Both the position numbers and the translations under genes were made by a program. The notes under the pieces were generated by a model. That model was given only the letters and a program-made list of their open reading frames with translations, searched no databases and was not told where the DNA came from. Below, piece by piece: positions 50,907-59,392 of a stretch of 64,000 bases of DNA. The stretch is from Duganella sp. sic0402 (lineage in GTDB: Bacteria > Pseudomonadota > Gammaproteobacteria > Burkholderiales > Burkholderiaceae_D), in NCBI RefSeq assembly GCF_019219065.1, contig NZ_JAHUWK010000012.1, forward strand, positions 1-64,000. Direction: 5' to 3'. The number at the start of each line of letters is the position of its first letter. Within the stretch, counting starts at the first letter, position 1.

Positions 50907-52013
50907 TCAGATATGCGCGGGGATGAGCACTTCGCCCCGCATGATAGGTCGGGCGGTACGCAGCAGCGCGGCGCGCGTAACCTGCCCTGGGCAGGTTGGG
51001 TCGAGCTCTAACTCGACGCTGAATTCGCCGGTTGGGTGTTCGATCGAGAGTGTCTTGATGGCACTTGGCGGTACTACGGCGATACCCTCGGTGATCGCAC
51101 CGGGCAGTACGCAAGCGGTGGCCACGGTTACCGCTGCCAACACGCCGATGGAATCGTGGCAAACATGTGGAATAAAGCAGCGAGTAGCGACGCTGCCGCC
51201 TTCACGCGGCGCTGCCACCAAGCACATTTTCGGATAATTCTTGGCAGCGACGTCGCCCAGTCCCATCAGCGGCCCAGCAGCCAGGCGCAGTCTCTCCAGC
51301 CGCGCCTTCAAGGTCTGGTTAGCATTCAAATCCGCTGCGGCTTCGTAGCCAGAGATGCCGAAGTCTGATGCCAGCACCAGCACCATCGGCATACCGTTGT
51401 CGATCAGCGTAGCGTCGACTGCCTGACCGTCGACGTCGATACGGTCAAGTGCTCGGCCGCTGGGCAACAGCGATGGGCACACTGATCCGGCCGTGTCCAG
51501 GAAGTTGATGCTGATTGGTGCAGCGCTGCCCGGCACGCCGTCGATACGGGTGTCGCCGCCGTAGCGCAACTCGCCGCGAGGTGTCTGCACGGTGACGTCA
51601 CAGCGCATACCGGTATTCAGGGTCAGGATGCGTGCGGTAGTGGCGCCGTCGATGATAGGCAGAAGGCCGCGCTCCAGCGCAAATGGAAGAACCGCTGCAA
51701 GCATGTTGCCGCAGTTGGGCGTCACGTCCACGGTGTCGTTGTCGGGCTGTAACTGCGCGAACAGGAAATCCAGGTCGACCCCAGGCGTGGTGCTGAGGCG
51801 GACGATGCCAGCCTTGCTGGTCAGCGGGTGGGCGCCGCCCAAGCCGTCGATCTGACGCGGGTCGGGCGACCCTAATGCCGCCAGCAGCAAACGGTCGCGC
51901 GCGGCCGTATCGACCGGTAGGTCGGACTCCAGGAAAAATGGTCCGCGCGAGGTTCCGCCGCGCATCATCATGCACGGCACGGCGCGTTGGTCGGAAACGG
52001 GGGAATTGCTCAT
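50907..52013 (-). CDS. galD: 4-oxalomesaconate tautomerase
   Basis: A 368-residue PrpF-family isomerase. Opening PCMMMRGGTSRGPFFLESDLP, VTPNCGNMLAAVLPFA (Cys about residue 99) and AFNP-like second domain sequence are seen. Members include GalD (P. putida) and LigU, which shift the double bond of 4-oxalomesaconate to make it available for hydration. It is first gene of the leftward unit, divergent from the LysR gene, with the shared motif 85 bases upstream at 52098-52113. Confidence 0.9.
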   Translation of the reverse strand: MSNSPVSDQRAVPCMMMRGGTSRGPFFLESDLPVDTAARDRLLLAALGSPDPRQIDGLGGAHPLTSKAGIVRLSTTPGVDLDFLFAQLQPDNDTVDVTPNCGNMLAAVLPFALERGLLPIIDGATTARILTLNTGMRCDVTVQTPRGELRYGGDTRIDGVPGSAAPISINFLDTAGSVCPSLLPSGRALDRIDVDGQAVDATLIDNGMPMVLVLASDFGISGYEAAADLNANQTLKARLERLRLAAGPLMGLGDVAAKNYPKMCLVAAPREGGSVATRCFIPHVCHDSIGVLAAVTVATACVLPGAITEGIAVVPPSAIKTLSIEHPTGEFSVELELDPTCPGQVTRAALLRTARPIMRGEVLIPAHI

Positions 52014-52097
52014 GATGTATGCGGATGGCTGCTTGAATGGCTCAAGTATCCGTGGTGGGACCTGTTACAGGGTTGCGTTGTAGCTGTTGATTTGTTC

Positions 52098-52113
52098 TAA
52101 TCTGCTTATCGTT
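52098..52113. promoter_or_regulatory. Candidate GalR operator between galD and galR
   Basis: TAATCTGCTTATCGTT (minus strand AACGATAAGCAGATTA) contains the dyad TAA-N5-TTA. It lies in the 127-base divergent intergenic, 85 bases from the galD start and 27 from the regulator start. It is one of five related motifs in the island. Confidence 0.55.
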
Positions 52114-52140
52114 ACTGTCTTTTGGAGATTATTCACTATC

Positions 52141-53349
52141 ATGTTCCTGGTCAGCCTGCGCCATCTCCACGCCTTTAACGCCGTCGCCACCACGGGTGGT
52201 ATCCGCCGTTCGTCCGAAAGTTTGTATCGCGCGTCATCGGCCGTCGCTCGTTCCGTGGCGGCTCTGGAGCAGAGCCTGGACGCCCAGCTGTTCGAACGCA
52301 AGGGACGCGGCATGTTGCTAACCGCAGCGGGCGACGTGGTACGCCTGCGCGCTGACCGCATCGAGACGGAGCTGTACTCGGTGCGAGAGGATGCCATGCG
52401 CCAGCGCGACCGCAGCACCGCCAAGGTCGGGGGCATCGAAGCGCTGCTCAATGAACGCCGCCTGCAAGCGGCCACGCTACTGGCGGAAATGCACCACATG
52501 CCGACGGTGGCCCATCTAATGGGCATGTCGCAGTCGGCGGTCAGCCAGGCTATCGCACGGCTGGAGGACATGCTGGGTCAGCCGCTGTTCTTGCGCACCG
52601 CGCGCGGCATGATACCGACCGATGCCGGCCGTCGCTGGGCTGAGTCGTTCGAACGGGTGCTGGCCGAGCTGCGCCATATTCCCGAAGACATTGCCGCGCT
52701 GGCGGGGGTGGTGCTGGGCGTGGTCACCGTCGGTGCGCTGCCGCTGGCGCGTTCGCAATTGTTGCCAATCGCCATATCCTCGGTGTTGAAGCGCCATCCG
52801 CAATTGCAGATACGCTCGCTGGAGAGTCCGTATGAAGAACTGACTGCCAGCTTGCTCAGCGGCCGCATCGACTTCATCGTCGGCGCGCAGCGCGCCGGCG
52901 CTGGTGACGCCTTCGAATCGCGTTCCTTGTTCCAGGACAAGGCCGCACTGGTGGCCCGCAGTGGCCACCCACTGGCGGGCCGAGACAAGCTGCGCATCAG
53001 CGACCTGGCTGGTTTCCCATGGGTCTTGTCACGCCACGGCACGCCGCTGCGCGAATCCCTGGTCCAATTTTTTGTATCCAAAGGCGTGCAGCCGCCCGCA
53101 CCTGCCGTCGAAACAGGCGACCTCGCCTTGTTGCGAGGGCTGTTGGTATCGAGCGACATGCTAACGGTTTTGTCTGCTCATCAGCTGCATCACGAAGTTC
53201 GCACTGGTCAACTAGTCGTACTGCCATTCCAGATGCGCGGCATGGAGCGCAGCATCGGTGTGACCACCAGAAAAGGTGCGCATCTTTCACCGGGCGCCTA
53301 TGCCTTACTGGCTGAAATCGAAGCGATCAGCGGCCGCTGGCATAGCTAA
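52141..53349 (+). CDS. galR: LysR-family gallate regulator with two helix-turn-helix domains
   Basis: A 402-residue protein, about 100 longer than usual LysR proteins. Residues 5-65 form one LysR helix-turn-helix (RHLHAFNAVATTGGIRRSSE, ALEQSLDAQLFERKGRG). Residues about 107-165 form a second (TVAHLMGMSQSAVSQAIARLE, GQPLFLRTARGMIPTDAGRR), then a normal effector domain (VTVGALPLARSQLLPIAI). It is divergent from galD and followed by the symporter and dioxygenase genes. The name rests on position. The start at 52141 has a GGAG at a somewhat long distance; an upstream start would add 18 residues. Confidence 0.85.
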   Translation: MFLVSLRHLHAFNAVATTGGIRRSSESLYRASSAVARSVAALEQSLDAQLFERKGRGMLLTAAGDVVRLRADRIETELYSVREDAMRQRDRSTAKVGGIEALLNERRLQAATLLAEMHHMPTVAHLMGMSQSAVSQAIARLEDMLGQPLFLRTARGMIPTDAGRRWAESFERVLAELRHIPEDIAALAGVVLGVVTVGALPLARSQLLPIAISSVLKRHPQLQIRSLESPYEELTASLLSGRIDFIVGAQRAGAGDAFESRSLFQDKAALVARSGHPLAGRDKLRISDLAGFPWVLSRHGTPLRESLVQFFVSKGVQPPAPAVETGDLALLRGLLVSSDMLTVLSAHQLHHEVRTGQLVVLPFQMRGMERSIGVTTRKGAHLSPGAYALLAEIEAISGRWHS

Positions 53350-53363
53350 GTAGCAGACTTGCC

Positions 53364-53379
53364 GATAAGTAGATTGCAA
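53364..53379. promoter_or_regulatory. Candidate GalR operator upstream of the gallate symporter gene
   Basis: GATAAGTAGATTGCAA differs from the common motif by one base in the core (T for C). It begins 15 bases after the galR stop and 147 before the symporter start, within a larger inverted repeat (CTTGCCG 53358-53364 and CGGCAAG 53385-53391). Confidence 0.5.
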
Positions 53380-53510
53380 CGATCCGGCAAGCAAAAGCAA
53401 TACTTCAAATTCTGTCAATACGTACACTGGAAAGCGTTCTCAGTGCCTTTGGTCATGCCATAGGCCTTTACACCGCTTTACATACAACCAAAATATTGAC
53501 AGGAGACTTA

Positions 53511-54845
53511 ATGAATATAGGACAAATGCTGGATGTGCGGGCGCACATCAACAGCCGGAAAATGAGCGGCTATCAATGGCTATTGCTGTGCCTTTGCTTC
53601 CTGATCGTCGCCACCGATGGCATGGACGTCGCCATCATGGGTTTCTTGGCGCCGGCCATTACCAAGGAGTGGGGAATTTCCCGCGCCGCTTTCGGTCTCG
53701 TGATGAGCGCCGCACCAATCGGCTTAGCCATCGGGGCGATTCTGGTAGGGCCTTTGTCGGACCGCTTCGGTCGCAAAAAACTATTGATGGTCTCAGTGGC
53801 CTGGTTCGGCACCTTCAGCGTGCTCAGCGGCTTCGCCAACGATGTCGCGACCTTGTCGGCGCTGCGCTTCGTCACAGGCCTCGGCCTGGGCGCCGCCATG
53901 CCCAACACCACTACACTGTTGTCGGAATATGTGCCAGAACGTTCGCGCTCGGCGCTGATCGCCATCATGTTTACCGGCTTTAATCTCGGTTCGGCGCTGG
54001 TCGGTTTCGGTGCGGCCGCGATCCTCCCGGACTACGGATGGCGCGGTGTATTGATCGCCGGCGGTGTGATTCCGCTGGCCTGCCTGCCGCTGTACCTGAT
54101 CCTGATTCCGGAATCGGTTCGCTTCCTGGTGGTGCGCAAGTTCCCGGCCGAACGCATCGGCCGGACGCTGCGCCGCGTGGTCGGCGGAGCCGTCCCGGAT
54201 GGTATTCAGTTCACCATCAGTGAACCGCAGGTCACCGGTTCGCAGCCGGGCAAGGTACTGTTGTCCTCCGCTTATCGCAGCACCACGCTGTCGCTGTGGG
54301 GAACCTACTTCATGGGCCTGCTGGTAATCTACCTGCTGAGCGGTTGGCTGCCGACCATGATCAAGGATGCCGGCTTGCCGATCGAGCGCGCCGCCAACAT
54401 TACTGCGCTGTTCCAGCTGGGCGGTACGGTCGGGGCTCTGCTGGTGGGCTACTTCATGGACCGCGTGGCGCCGACCAAGGTGATTTCCGCAGCCTACATG
54501 GGCGGCGCGGTGTTCATCCTGTTCCTGGCATCGGGCAGCGTAGAATCGACGATGTTTGCGGCTTTCGTGCTGTGCGCCGGTTTCTGCATGAGCGGCGCCC
54601 AGACCGGCCTGAACGCGTACGCCCCTCAGTGCTATCCGACCGCCGTGCGCGCCACCGGTGTTAGCTGGATGCAGGGCATGGGCCGTTTCGGCAGCATCTT
54701 CGGCTCTTTCGCAGGCGGCGTATTGCTGTCGATGGGTTGGGGCTTTAGCGCGGTGATCGCTATTCTGGCAGGGCCGGCGACGCTGGCGGCCATCTTCATC
54801 ATCATGAACAAATACGGCCAGCGCAGCGCAGCAGCCAGGGCGTAA
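53511..54845 (+). CDS. galT: MFS aromatic acid:H+ symporter (gallate transporter)
   Basis: The ATG at 53511 with an ACAGGAGAC site gives 444 residues and twelve predicted membrane helices. The family hallmarks of the aromatic acid:H+ symporter group are present: DGMDVAIMGFLAPAI in helix 1, GPLSDRFGRKKLLM between helices 2 and 3 and ESVRFLV. Such transporters (PcaK, GalT) take up gallate or hydroxybenzoates. It leads into the gallate dioxygenase and porin genes, which fits gallate as the substrate. Confidence 0.9.
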   Translation: MNIGQMLDVRAHINSRKMSGYQWLLLCLCFLIVATDGMDVAIMGFLAPAITKEWGISRAAFGLVMSAAPIGLAIGAILVGPLSDRFGRKKLLMVSVAWFGTFSVLSGFANDVATLSALRFVTGLGLGAAMPNTTTLLSEYVPERSRSALIAIMFTGFNLGSALVGFGAAAILPDYGWRGVLIAGGVIPLACLPLYLILIPESVRFLVVRKFPAERIGRTLRRVVGGAVPDGIQFTISEPQVTGSQPGKVLLSSAYRSTTLSLWGTYFMGLLVIYLLSGWLPTMIKDAGLPIERAANITALFQLGGTVGALLVGYFMDRVAPTKVISAAYMGGAVFILFLASGSVESTMFAAFVLCAGFCMSGAQTGLNAYAPQCYPTAVRATGVSWMQGMGRFGSIFGSFAGGVLLSMGWGFSAVIAILAGPATLAAIFIIMNKYGQRSAAARA

Positions 54846-54878
54846 ACAACGCATCAACCGCAAAGCATAGGAATCATC

Positions 54879-56177
54879 ATGGCTAACATCATCGGCGCCA
54901 TCGCCTCATCCCACACACCGACGATCGGCTTCGCGCTCGACGCCGGCAAGCAGCAGGATGCCGCCTGGGCCCCCATCTTTAAGGCATTCGAGCCGGTACG
55001 CCAGTGGCTGGCGGAGAAGAAACCGGATGTCATGCTGGTCATCTACAACGACCATGTGACCTCCTTTTTCTTCGACCACTACTCGGCCTTCGCACTGGGT
55101 ATCGGCGACAGCTACCATGCGGCCGACGAAGGCGGTGGCGCACGCAATCTGCCGCCGGTCGCCGGCCATGCCGGCCTGGCAAGGCACATCGGCCAGTCGT
55201 TAATGGCGGATGAATTCGACATGTCCTTCTTCCAGCAAAAGGGCTTGGACCACGGCTGCTTCTCCCCATTGTCCATCCTCTGGCCGCATGACCAGCAAAG
55301 TGGCTGGCCGGGCAGCATAGTGCCGTTGCAGATCGGCGTGCTGCAATTCCCGGTACCGTCGGCGCGTCGTTGCTTCAAGCTGGGCCAGGGCCTGCGCCGC
55401 GCCATCGAGAGTTATCCAGAAGACCTGAACGTGGTGCTGGTCGCGACCGGTGGACTTTCGCACCAGGTACATGGCGAGCGCGCAGGCTTCAACAACACGC
55501 CGTGGGACCATCAGTTCCTCGACCTGTTCGAAAATGATCCGGAGACGCTGCTGAATATGACCCATGCCGAGTTTGCAAAGCTGGGTGGTTGGGAAAGTGC
55601 AGAAGTCGTGATGTGGATGGCTATGCGTGGAGCCATGTCCAGCAAGATCCGCTGCCTGCATCGTGAATACTATCTGCCTTCGATGACCGGTATCGCAGTG
55701 GCATTGTACGAAAACGAAGTTACCGCAGACCCTGCGCTGAAGGCGCGAAGTGTCGCAGAGCATCGTGCGCACATCGCCCATCAGACCAAGGGTGTCGAAG
55801 AGCTGCAAGGAACCTATCCGTTCACGCTGGAGACTAGCGTGCGCGCCTACCGCATCAATAAGTATCTGCACCAGCTGGTCGATCCCGGTTTCCGTCAGCG
55901 TTTCAAGGAGGAACCGCAAGCGACCTACGACGACGCGCTGCTGACCACCGAGGAGCGTGACCTGATCACGCGCCGCGACTGGCGCGGCATGATTCATTAC
56001 GGCGTCATCTTCTTCCTGCTGGAGAAGCTGGGCGCGGTGATCGGCGTATCCAACCTGCACATCTACGCGGCGATGCGGGGGCAAACGCTGGAAGAATTCC
56101 AGCAGACCCGCAACGCGCCCGGCGCACTGTATTCGGTGGGCTCCAGCGCCGCCTGGGACCAGTCAGACAAAAAGTAA
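54879..56177 (+). CDS. galA: Gallate dioxygenase
   Basis: A 432-residue extradiol dioxygenase, DesB/GalA size, with the LigB-like catalytic domain first and a LigA-like domain (from about 300) fused after it. Iron ligands fall at the expected numbers: His12 (SSHTPTIG), His59 (YNDHVTSFF) and Glu239 (GGWESAEVV). His195 lies in TGGLSHQVHG. It opens the ring of gallate to 4-oxalomesaconate with Fe(II) and O2. It is 33 bases after galT. Confidence 0.95.
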   Translation: MANIIGAIASSHTPTIGFALDAGKQQDAAWAPIFKAFEPVRQWLAEKKPDVMLVIYNDHVTSFFFDHYSAFALGIGDSYHAADEGGGARNLPPVAGHAGLARHIGQSLMADEFDMSFFQQKGLDHGCFSPLSILWPHDQQSGWPGSIVPLQIGVLQFPVPSARRCFKLGQGLRRAIESYPEDLNVVLVATGGLSHQVHGERAGFNNTPWDHQFLDLFENDPETLLNMTHAEFAKLGGWESAEVVMWMAMRGAMSSKIRCLHREYYLPSMTGIAVALYENEVTADPALKARSVAEHRAHIAHQTKGVEELQGTYPFTLETSVRAYRINKYLHQLVDPGFRQRFKEEPQATYDDALLTTEERDLITRRDWRGMIHYGVIFFLLEKLGAVIGVSNLHIYAAMRGQTLEEFQQTRNAPGALYSVGSSAAWDQSDKK

Positions 56178-56196
56178 CGCAAACCCGATAGGGAAA

Positions 56197-56221
56197 GAAC
56201 CGCCCCCACAGGGCGCGGTTC
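56197..56221 (+). other. Hairpin between galA and the porin gene
   Basis: GAACCGC and GCGGTTC form a perfect 7-base stem around an 11-base loop. No T-run follows. It may attenuate transcription or stabilise galA mRNA. Confidence 0.5.
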
Positions 56222-56261
56222 TCCACGCACGTCCATTAGAAACCAAAAACGGAGACACAAC

Positions 56262-57350
56262 ATGAAAAAAACTATCGCACTCGCAGCGGCAACTGCAGCA
56301 TTGACCACCAGCATCACCGCGCACGCGCAGTCCAACGTCACCATGTATGGCATTCTCGACGCCGCCGTCGAGACCTACACCAATGCCGACGCCGCCGGCA
56401 ACCGCGTCACCCGCATGCCAAGCCTGGGTGGCGGCATGTTCCCGTCGCGGCTCGGCTTTCGCGGCACCGAAGATCTCGGCGGTGGCCTGAAGGCAATCTT
56501 CGCGTTGGAGAATGGCTTTGCCATCGATACTGGCACTCAGGGCCAGAACCGTCTGTTCGGCCGCCAGGCCTGGGTGGGCCTTGCTGGCGACTGGGGGCAG
56601 TTGACCTTCGGCCGCAACTACAACATGCTGACCATTTCGACTTATGACGTCGACATCATCGGCCCTTCCCAGTACGGCCTCGGTTCGCTGGACTCATTCA
56701 TCCCGAACGGCCGTAGCGACAACTCGATCGCCTATCGCGGCACCTTCAGCGGCCTGACGCTGGGCGCCACCTACAGCCTTGGCCGCGATACCTCAGCGGC
56801 CGGCGGCCCGGCCGGCACCAACTGTGCAGGTGAAAGCGGCAGCGATGCCATGCAATGCCGCGAATGGTCTGCGATGGCACGCTATGACGGCAGCGGCTAC
56901 GCGCTGATCGGTGCCTACGACCGTATCTACGGCGGTCCGAATGCCTCCGGTGGCTTGAATAGCAGCGACAAGACCGATAGCCGCCTGCATCTGGCAGCGT
57001 TCCTGAAACGCGACGACTGGAAGTTGGGCCTGGGTGTCATCGCCCGCGACAACGATGGGTCGACCACGCCACGCAGCCGGATGTCGTATATCGGCGGCGC
57101 CTATAACGTCACGCCGTTCTTTGCCATGGAAGCGCAGTTGTCCAAGCTGGATGTACGAGACAGCAGCAACGATGCGACTCAGCTGGTACTGCGTGGGATC
57201 TATAACCTGTCGAAGCGCACCGCCGTGTATGTGGCGGTGGCGCGCATGAATAACGATGGCAAGTCGGCGGTGGTCTTGAGCGCGGGTGGCTCGGTCGGTG
57301 CGGGCCTGAATCAAAATGGCCTCATCACCGGTATCAAGCACACCTTCTGA
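56262..57350 (+). CDS. Outer-membrane trimeric porin
   Basis: A 362-residue Burkholderiales-type porin. Signal peptide (ALTTSITAHAQ), first strand SNVTMYGILDAAVETYTNADA, GRQAWVGLAGDWGQLTFGRNYNML, and the terminal LITGIKHTF ending in Phe for outer-membrane insertion. Conserved SRLGFRGTEDLGGGLKAIFALENGF is present. It follows the gallate genes with an 84-base gap, so it likely lets gallate or aromatic acids through the outer membrane. It is closed by a terminator at 57361-57400. Confidence 0.9.
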   Translation: MKKTIALAAATAALTTSITAHAQSNVTMYGILDAAVETYTNADAAGNRVTRMPSLGGGMFPSRLGFRGTEDLGGGLKAIFALENGFAIDTGTQGQNRLFGRQAWVGLAGDWGQLTFGRNYNMLTISTYDVDIIGPSQYGLGSLDSFIPNGRSDNSIAYRGTFSGLTLGATYSLGRDTSAAGGPAGTNCAGESGSDAMQCREWSAMARYDGSGYALIGAYDRIYGGPNASGGLNSSDKTDSRLHLAAFLKRDDWKLGLGVIARDNDGSTTPRSRMSYIGGAYNVTPFFAMEAQLSKLDVRDSSNDATQLVLRGIYNLSKRTAVYVAVARMNNDGKSAVVLSAGGSVGAGLNQNGLITGIKHTF

Positions 57351-57360
57351 CACTAACGCT

Positions 57361-57400
57361 AACGCCTCCGCTGCCGCTTTGACGCGGCGCCGGAGGCGTT
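57361..57400. terminator. Terminator between the porin and tannase genes
   Basis: AACGCCTCCG (57361-57370) pairs fully with CGGAGGCGTT (57391-57400), followed by ATTTTATT for the rightward transcript. It is the only structure between two convergent genes and may serve both. Confidence 0.85.
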
Positions 57401-57403
57401 ATT

Positions 57404-59149
57404 TTATTCTAGCGGAGCATAGGGCATGTAGAAGATTGAACCGGCCCAGGCTGGCGTAGCGTAGTCAGCGGCAGGCGTGGCGGCCTGGTAGCTGCTGGCT
57501 TGATCCGGATTACCCTTGCCGTCATAACGGGCTTGCACCGGATACGGGAACACGGGTCGAGAGCGCGATTGCTGCGGCGCCTGGTCGGCGCCTGACGGCA
57601 GCATCGACATACCGGCTGGCGGCTGCGCGCCGGGCGGCAGCGGTGGCCGTCCCGCCAGCACCGGGGGAAGACCGAAGCTGCCGGGGCGCTTGACGGGCGT
57701 CGCCGCAACGATGGCCTCGGGAGCGACATGATCCTCCACCCAAGCCACCATTGGCGTCAGCATATCGATGGCGCTCGGTCCTTCGCCGCCGGCGCAGTGG
57801 TATACGCCGGGCAGCAGGTAGAGGCGCTCGAAGCCGGTCGCCTTGTCCGCACCCATCGTCGTGCGCACCGCTTCGTGATAGGCGATGGTGTTCAGTGGCG
57901 AAATATGCGGATCGGCCCAGCCGTGCCACAGTATCAGTTTGCCACCGGATTGCGCAAACGCAGACAGGTCAGGGTTGGTGGCGTCGTACAGCGCGTGTAG
58001 CGGCACCAGCTGCTGGAAGGTCGCCTTGTCGAACTTCAGGTCATGGAGACTGTAGGAGGCGGCGGGATTTTTGGGGAAGACCAGGTTGCGCAAGGCATCC
58101 AGCGCGATACGCTCGCTGAAAATTCCCTCATTCTCCGAGCGCGGTACAAACACGCCGGCCCATGCCAGTTCCGATCCTGGTTGCGGGCCGCCGATCGTCA
58201 GACGTTCGCCGCTTGCCGTATCGCGCGGACCGTCGTACAGCTTGCGCACCGCTACGACTTCGGCCGCGCTGAGGCAGGCGGCATCGCCAACCTTATTCTG
58301 TGAGCATTGCAATGGCGCAGGATCGAAGTGGCAGGCGCGGGGATCGGCAATCAGTCCATCCACCTGTCCGTCCAGCGCATCGCACTGTTTCAGCACGGCC
58401 GCATGCAGTAGTGGCAAACGGGCAGCGAGCAGGATGGCTTTACCGTCGGCGTCCGAATTGGAGCGTGCCTGCCAGCCATGATAGAGGCTGTTCTGCACCT
58501 GGAAGTTCATCGCCGGCGCGCCGGCGATGATGCCGTTGAAATCATCAGGATAGCGCTGCGCTTCCACCAGCGCTTCGCGGCCGCCGTCGGAGCAGCCGTT
58601 GAAATAGGCGTAGCGCGCCGCCTGGCCGTAATAGGCGCGTATCAGTTTTTTCACGGCGAGGGCGGTCAGGTGGACGCCGCGATGCGCGAAGTCCGCGCGT
58701 TTCTGCGCATCCTGACCAAATTCGCCGCTCATGCCCTGGTGGCCCATGTCGGTGGCGGCGGTGACGAAGCCGCCCGCTTGTACCAGCCGGCAGCCGTCTG
58801 CGGCGCCAATGTCCAGAGAGGCATGGCCGCACAAGCCACCGCATCCCAGTTGCAAATACCGTTGGGTCCAGCTTTTGGTCGGCAGCTGCACACTGAATCC
58901 GATGCTCGGCGCGAGCGTGCCTTCCACCGCGCAAACGGTGACTCCGGCGCTGACGCTTTCCTGCGCCTTGACGATGTGACTGCCGGCACCACCGACATCA
59001 CCAAGATCCAGTTGCGCCAGGCTGGCACAACTTTGCACCGGCCGCACAATATCCAGTGGTGCCGCGCGCGCCGCCAGCGGCATCGCCAGCAGGCTGGTGA
59101 GGATGGCAGCACATACCGCCATACCGAAATTAAACCGTTGTTTGACCAT
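57404..59149 (-). CDS. Tannase/feruloyl esterase family protein (PF07519 type)
   Basis: A 581-residue secreted esterase. Signal peptide (LLAMPLAARAAP), AWVQLPTKSWTQRYLQLG-like N-terminal strand, nucleophile in YFNGCSDGGREAL (Ser about residue 195), Asp in a GWADPHISP segment and His in GVYHCAGGEGP. Eight or more cysteines are present, including the pair flanking the triad typical of PF07519. The family includes fungal-type tannases, feruloyl esterases and bacterial TanA. Its position divergent from an outer-membrane receptor and next to gallate genes favours galloyl esters. It is unrelated in sequence to the tannase at 46911. Confidence 0.85.
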   Translation of the reverse strand: MVKQRFNFGMAVCAAILTSLLAMPLAARAAPLDIVRPVQSCASLAQLDLGDVGGAGSHIVKAQESVSAGVTVCAVEGTLAPSIGFSVQLPTKSWTQRYLQLGCGGLCGHASLDIGAADGCRLVQAGGFVTAATDMGHQGMSGEFGQDAQKRADFAHRGVHLTALAVKKLIRAYYGQAARYAYFNGCSDGGREALVEAQRYPDDFNGIIAGAPAMNFQVQNSLYHGWQARSNSDADGKAILLAARLPLLHAAVLKQCDALDGQVDGLIADPRACHFDPAPLQCSQNKVGDAACLSAAEVVAVRKLYDGPRDTASGERLTIGGPQPGSELAWAGVFVPRSENEGIFSERIALDALRNLVFPKNPAASYSLHDLKFDKATFQQLVPLHALYDATNPDLSAFAQSGGKLILWHGWADPHISPLNTIAYHEAVRTTMGADKATGFERLYLLPGVYHCAGGEGPSAIDMLTPMVAWVEDHVAPEAIVAATPVKRPGSFGLPPVLAGRPPLPPGAQPPAGMSMLPSGADQAPQQSRSRPVFPYPVQARYDGKGNPDQASSYQAATPAADYATPAWAGSIFYMPYAPLE

Positions 59150-59232
59150 GAATGTCTCCTTTTTATCGACTTAATCGGCAAGTATCTCAGCGCAGCTATG
59201 CGCGGGGTTGCTTTGCGTACCTCCAAGCGTAG

Positions 59233-59247
59233 CAATCTGCTTATTGG
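59233..59247 (-). promoter_or_regulatory. Candidate GalR operator on the tannase side of the divergent promoter
   Basis: CAATCTGCTTATTGG; minus strand CCAATAAGCAGATTG. 84 bases before the tannase start. Confidence 0.5.
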
Positions 59248-59270
59248 ATGCCGTGGTATTTATGTTGAAT

Positions 59271-59287
59271 GATAAGCAGATTAGCGC
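59271..59287 (+). promoter_or_regulatory. Candidate GalR operator on the receptor side of the divergent promoter
   Basis: GATAAGCAGATTAGCGC, 106 bases ahead of the receptor start and inverted relative to the copy at 59233, centres about 39 bases apart. The two sites would serve the two divergent genes separately. The rest of 59150-59392 shows no ORF and no terminator. Confidence 0.55.
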
Positions 59288-59392
59288 ACATATGAGGCGA
59301 TATTCGCACCATCGCATTTGCTATTTTCTACACACTCCGTTCAGGTGCCGCCATGACGCGGTACCAACCATAACAACAACGGAGACCTAACA

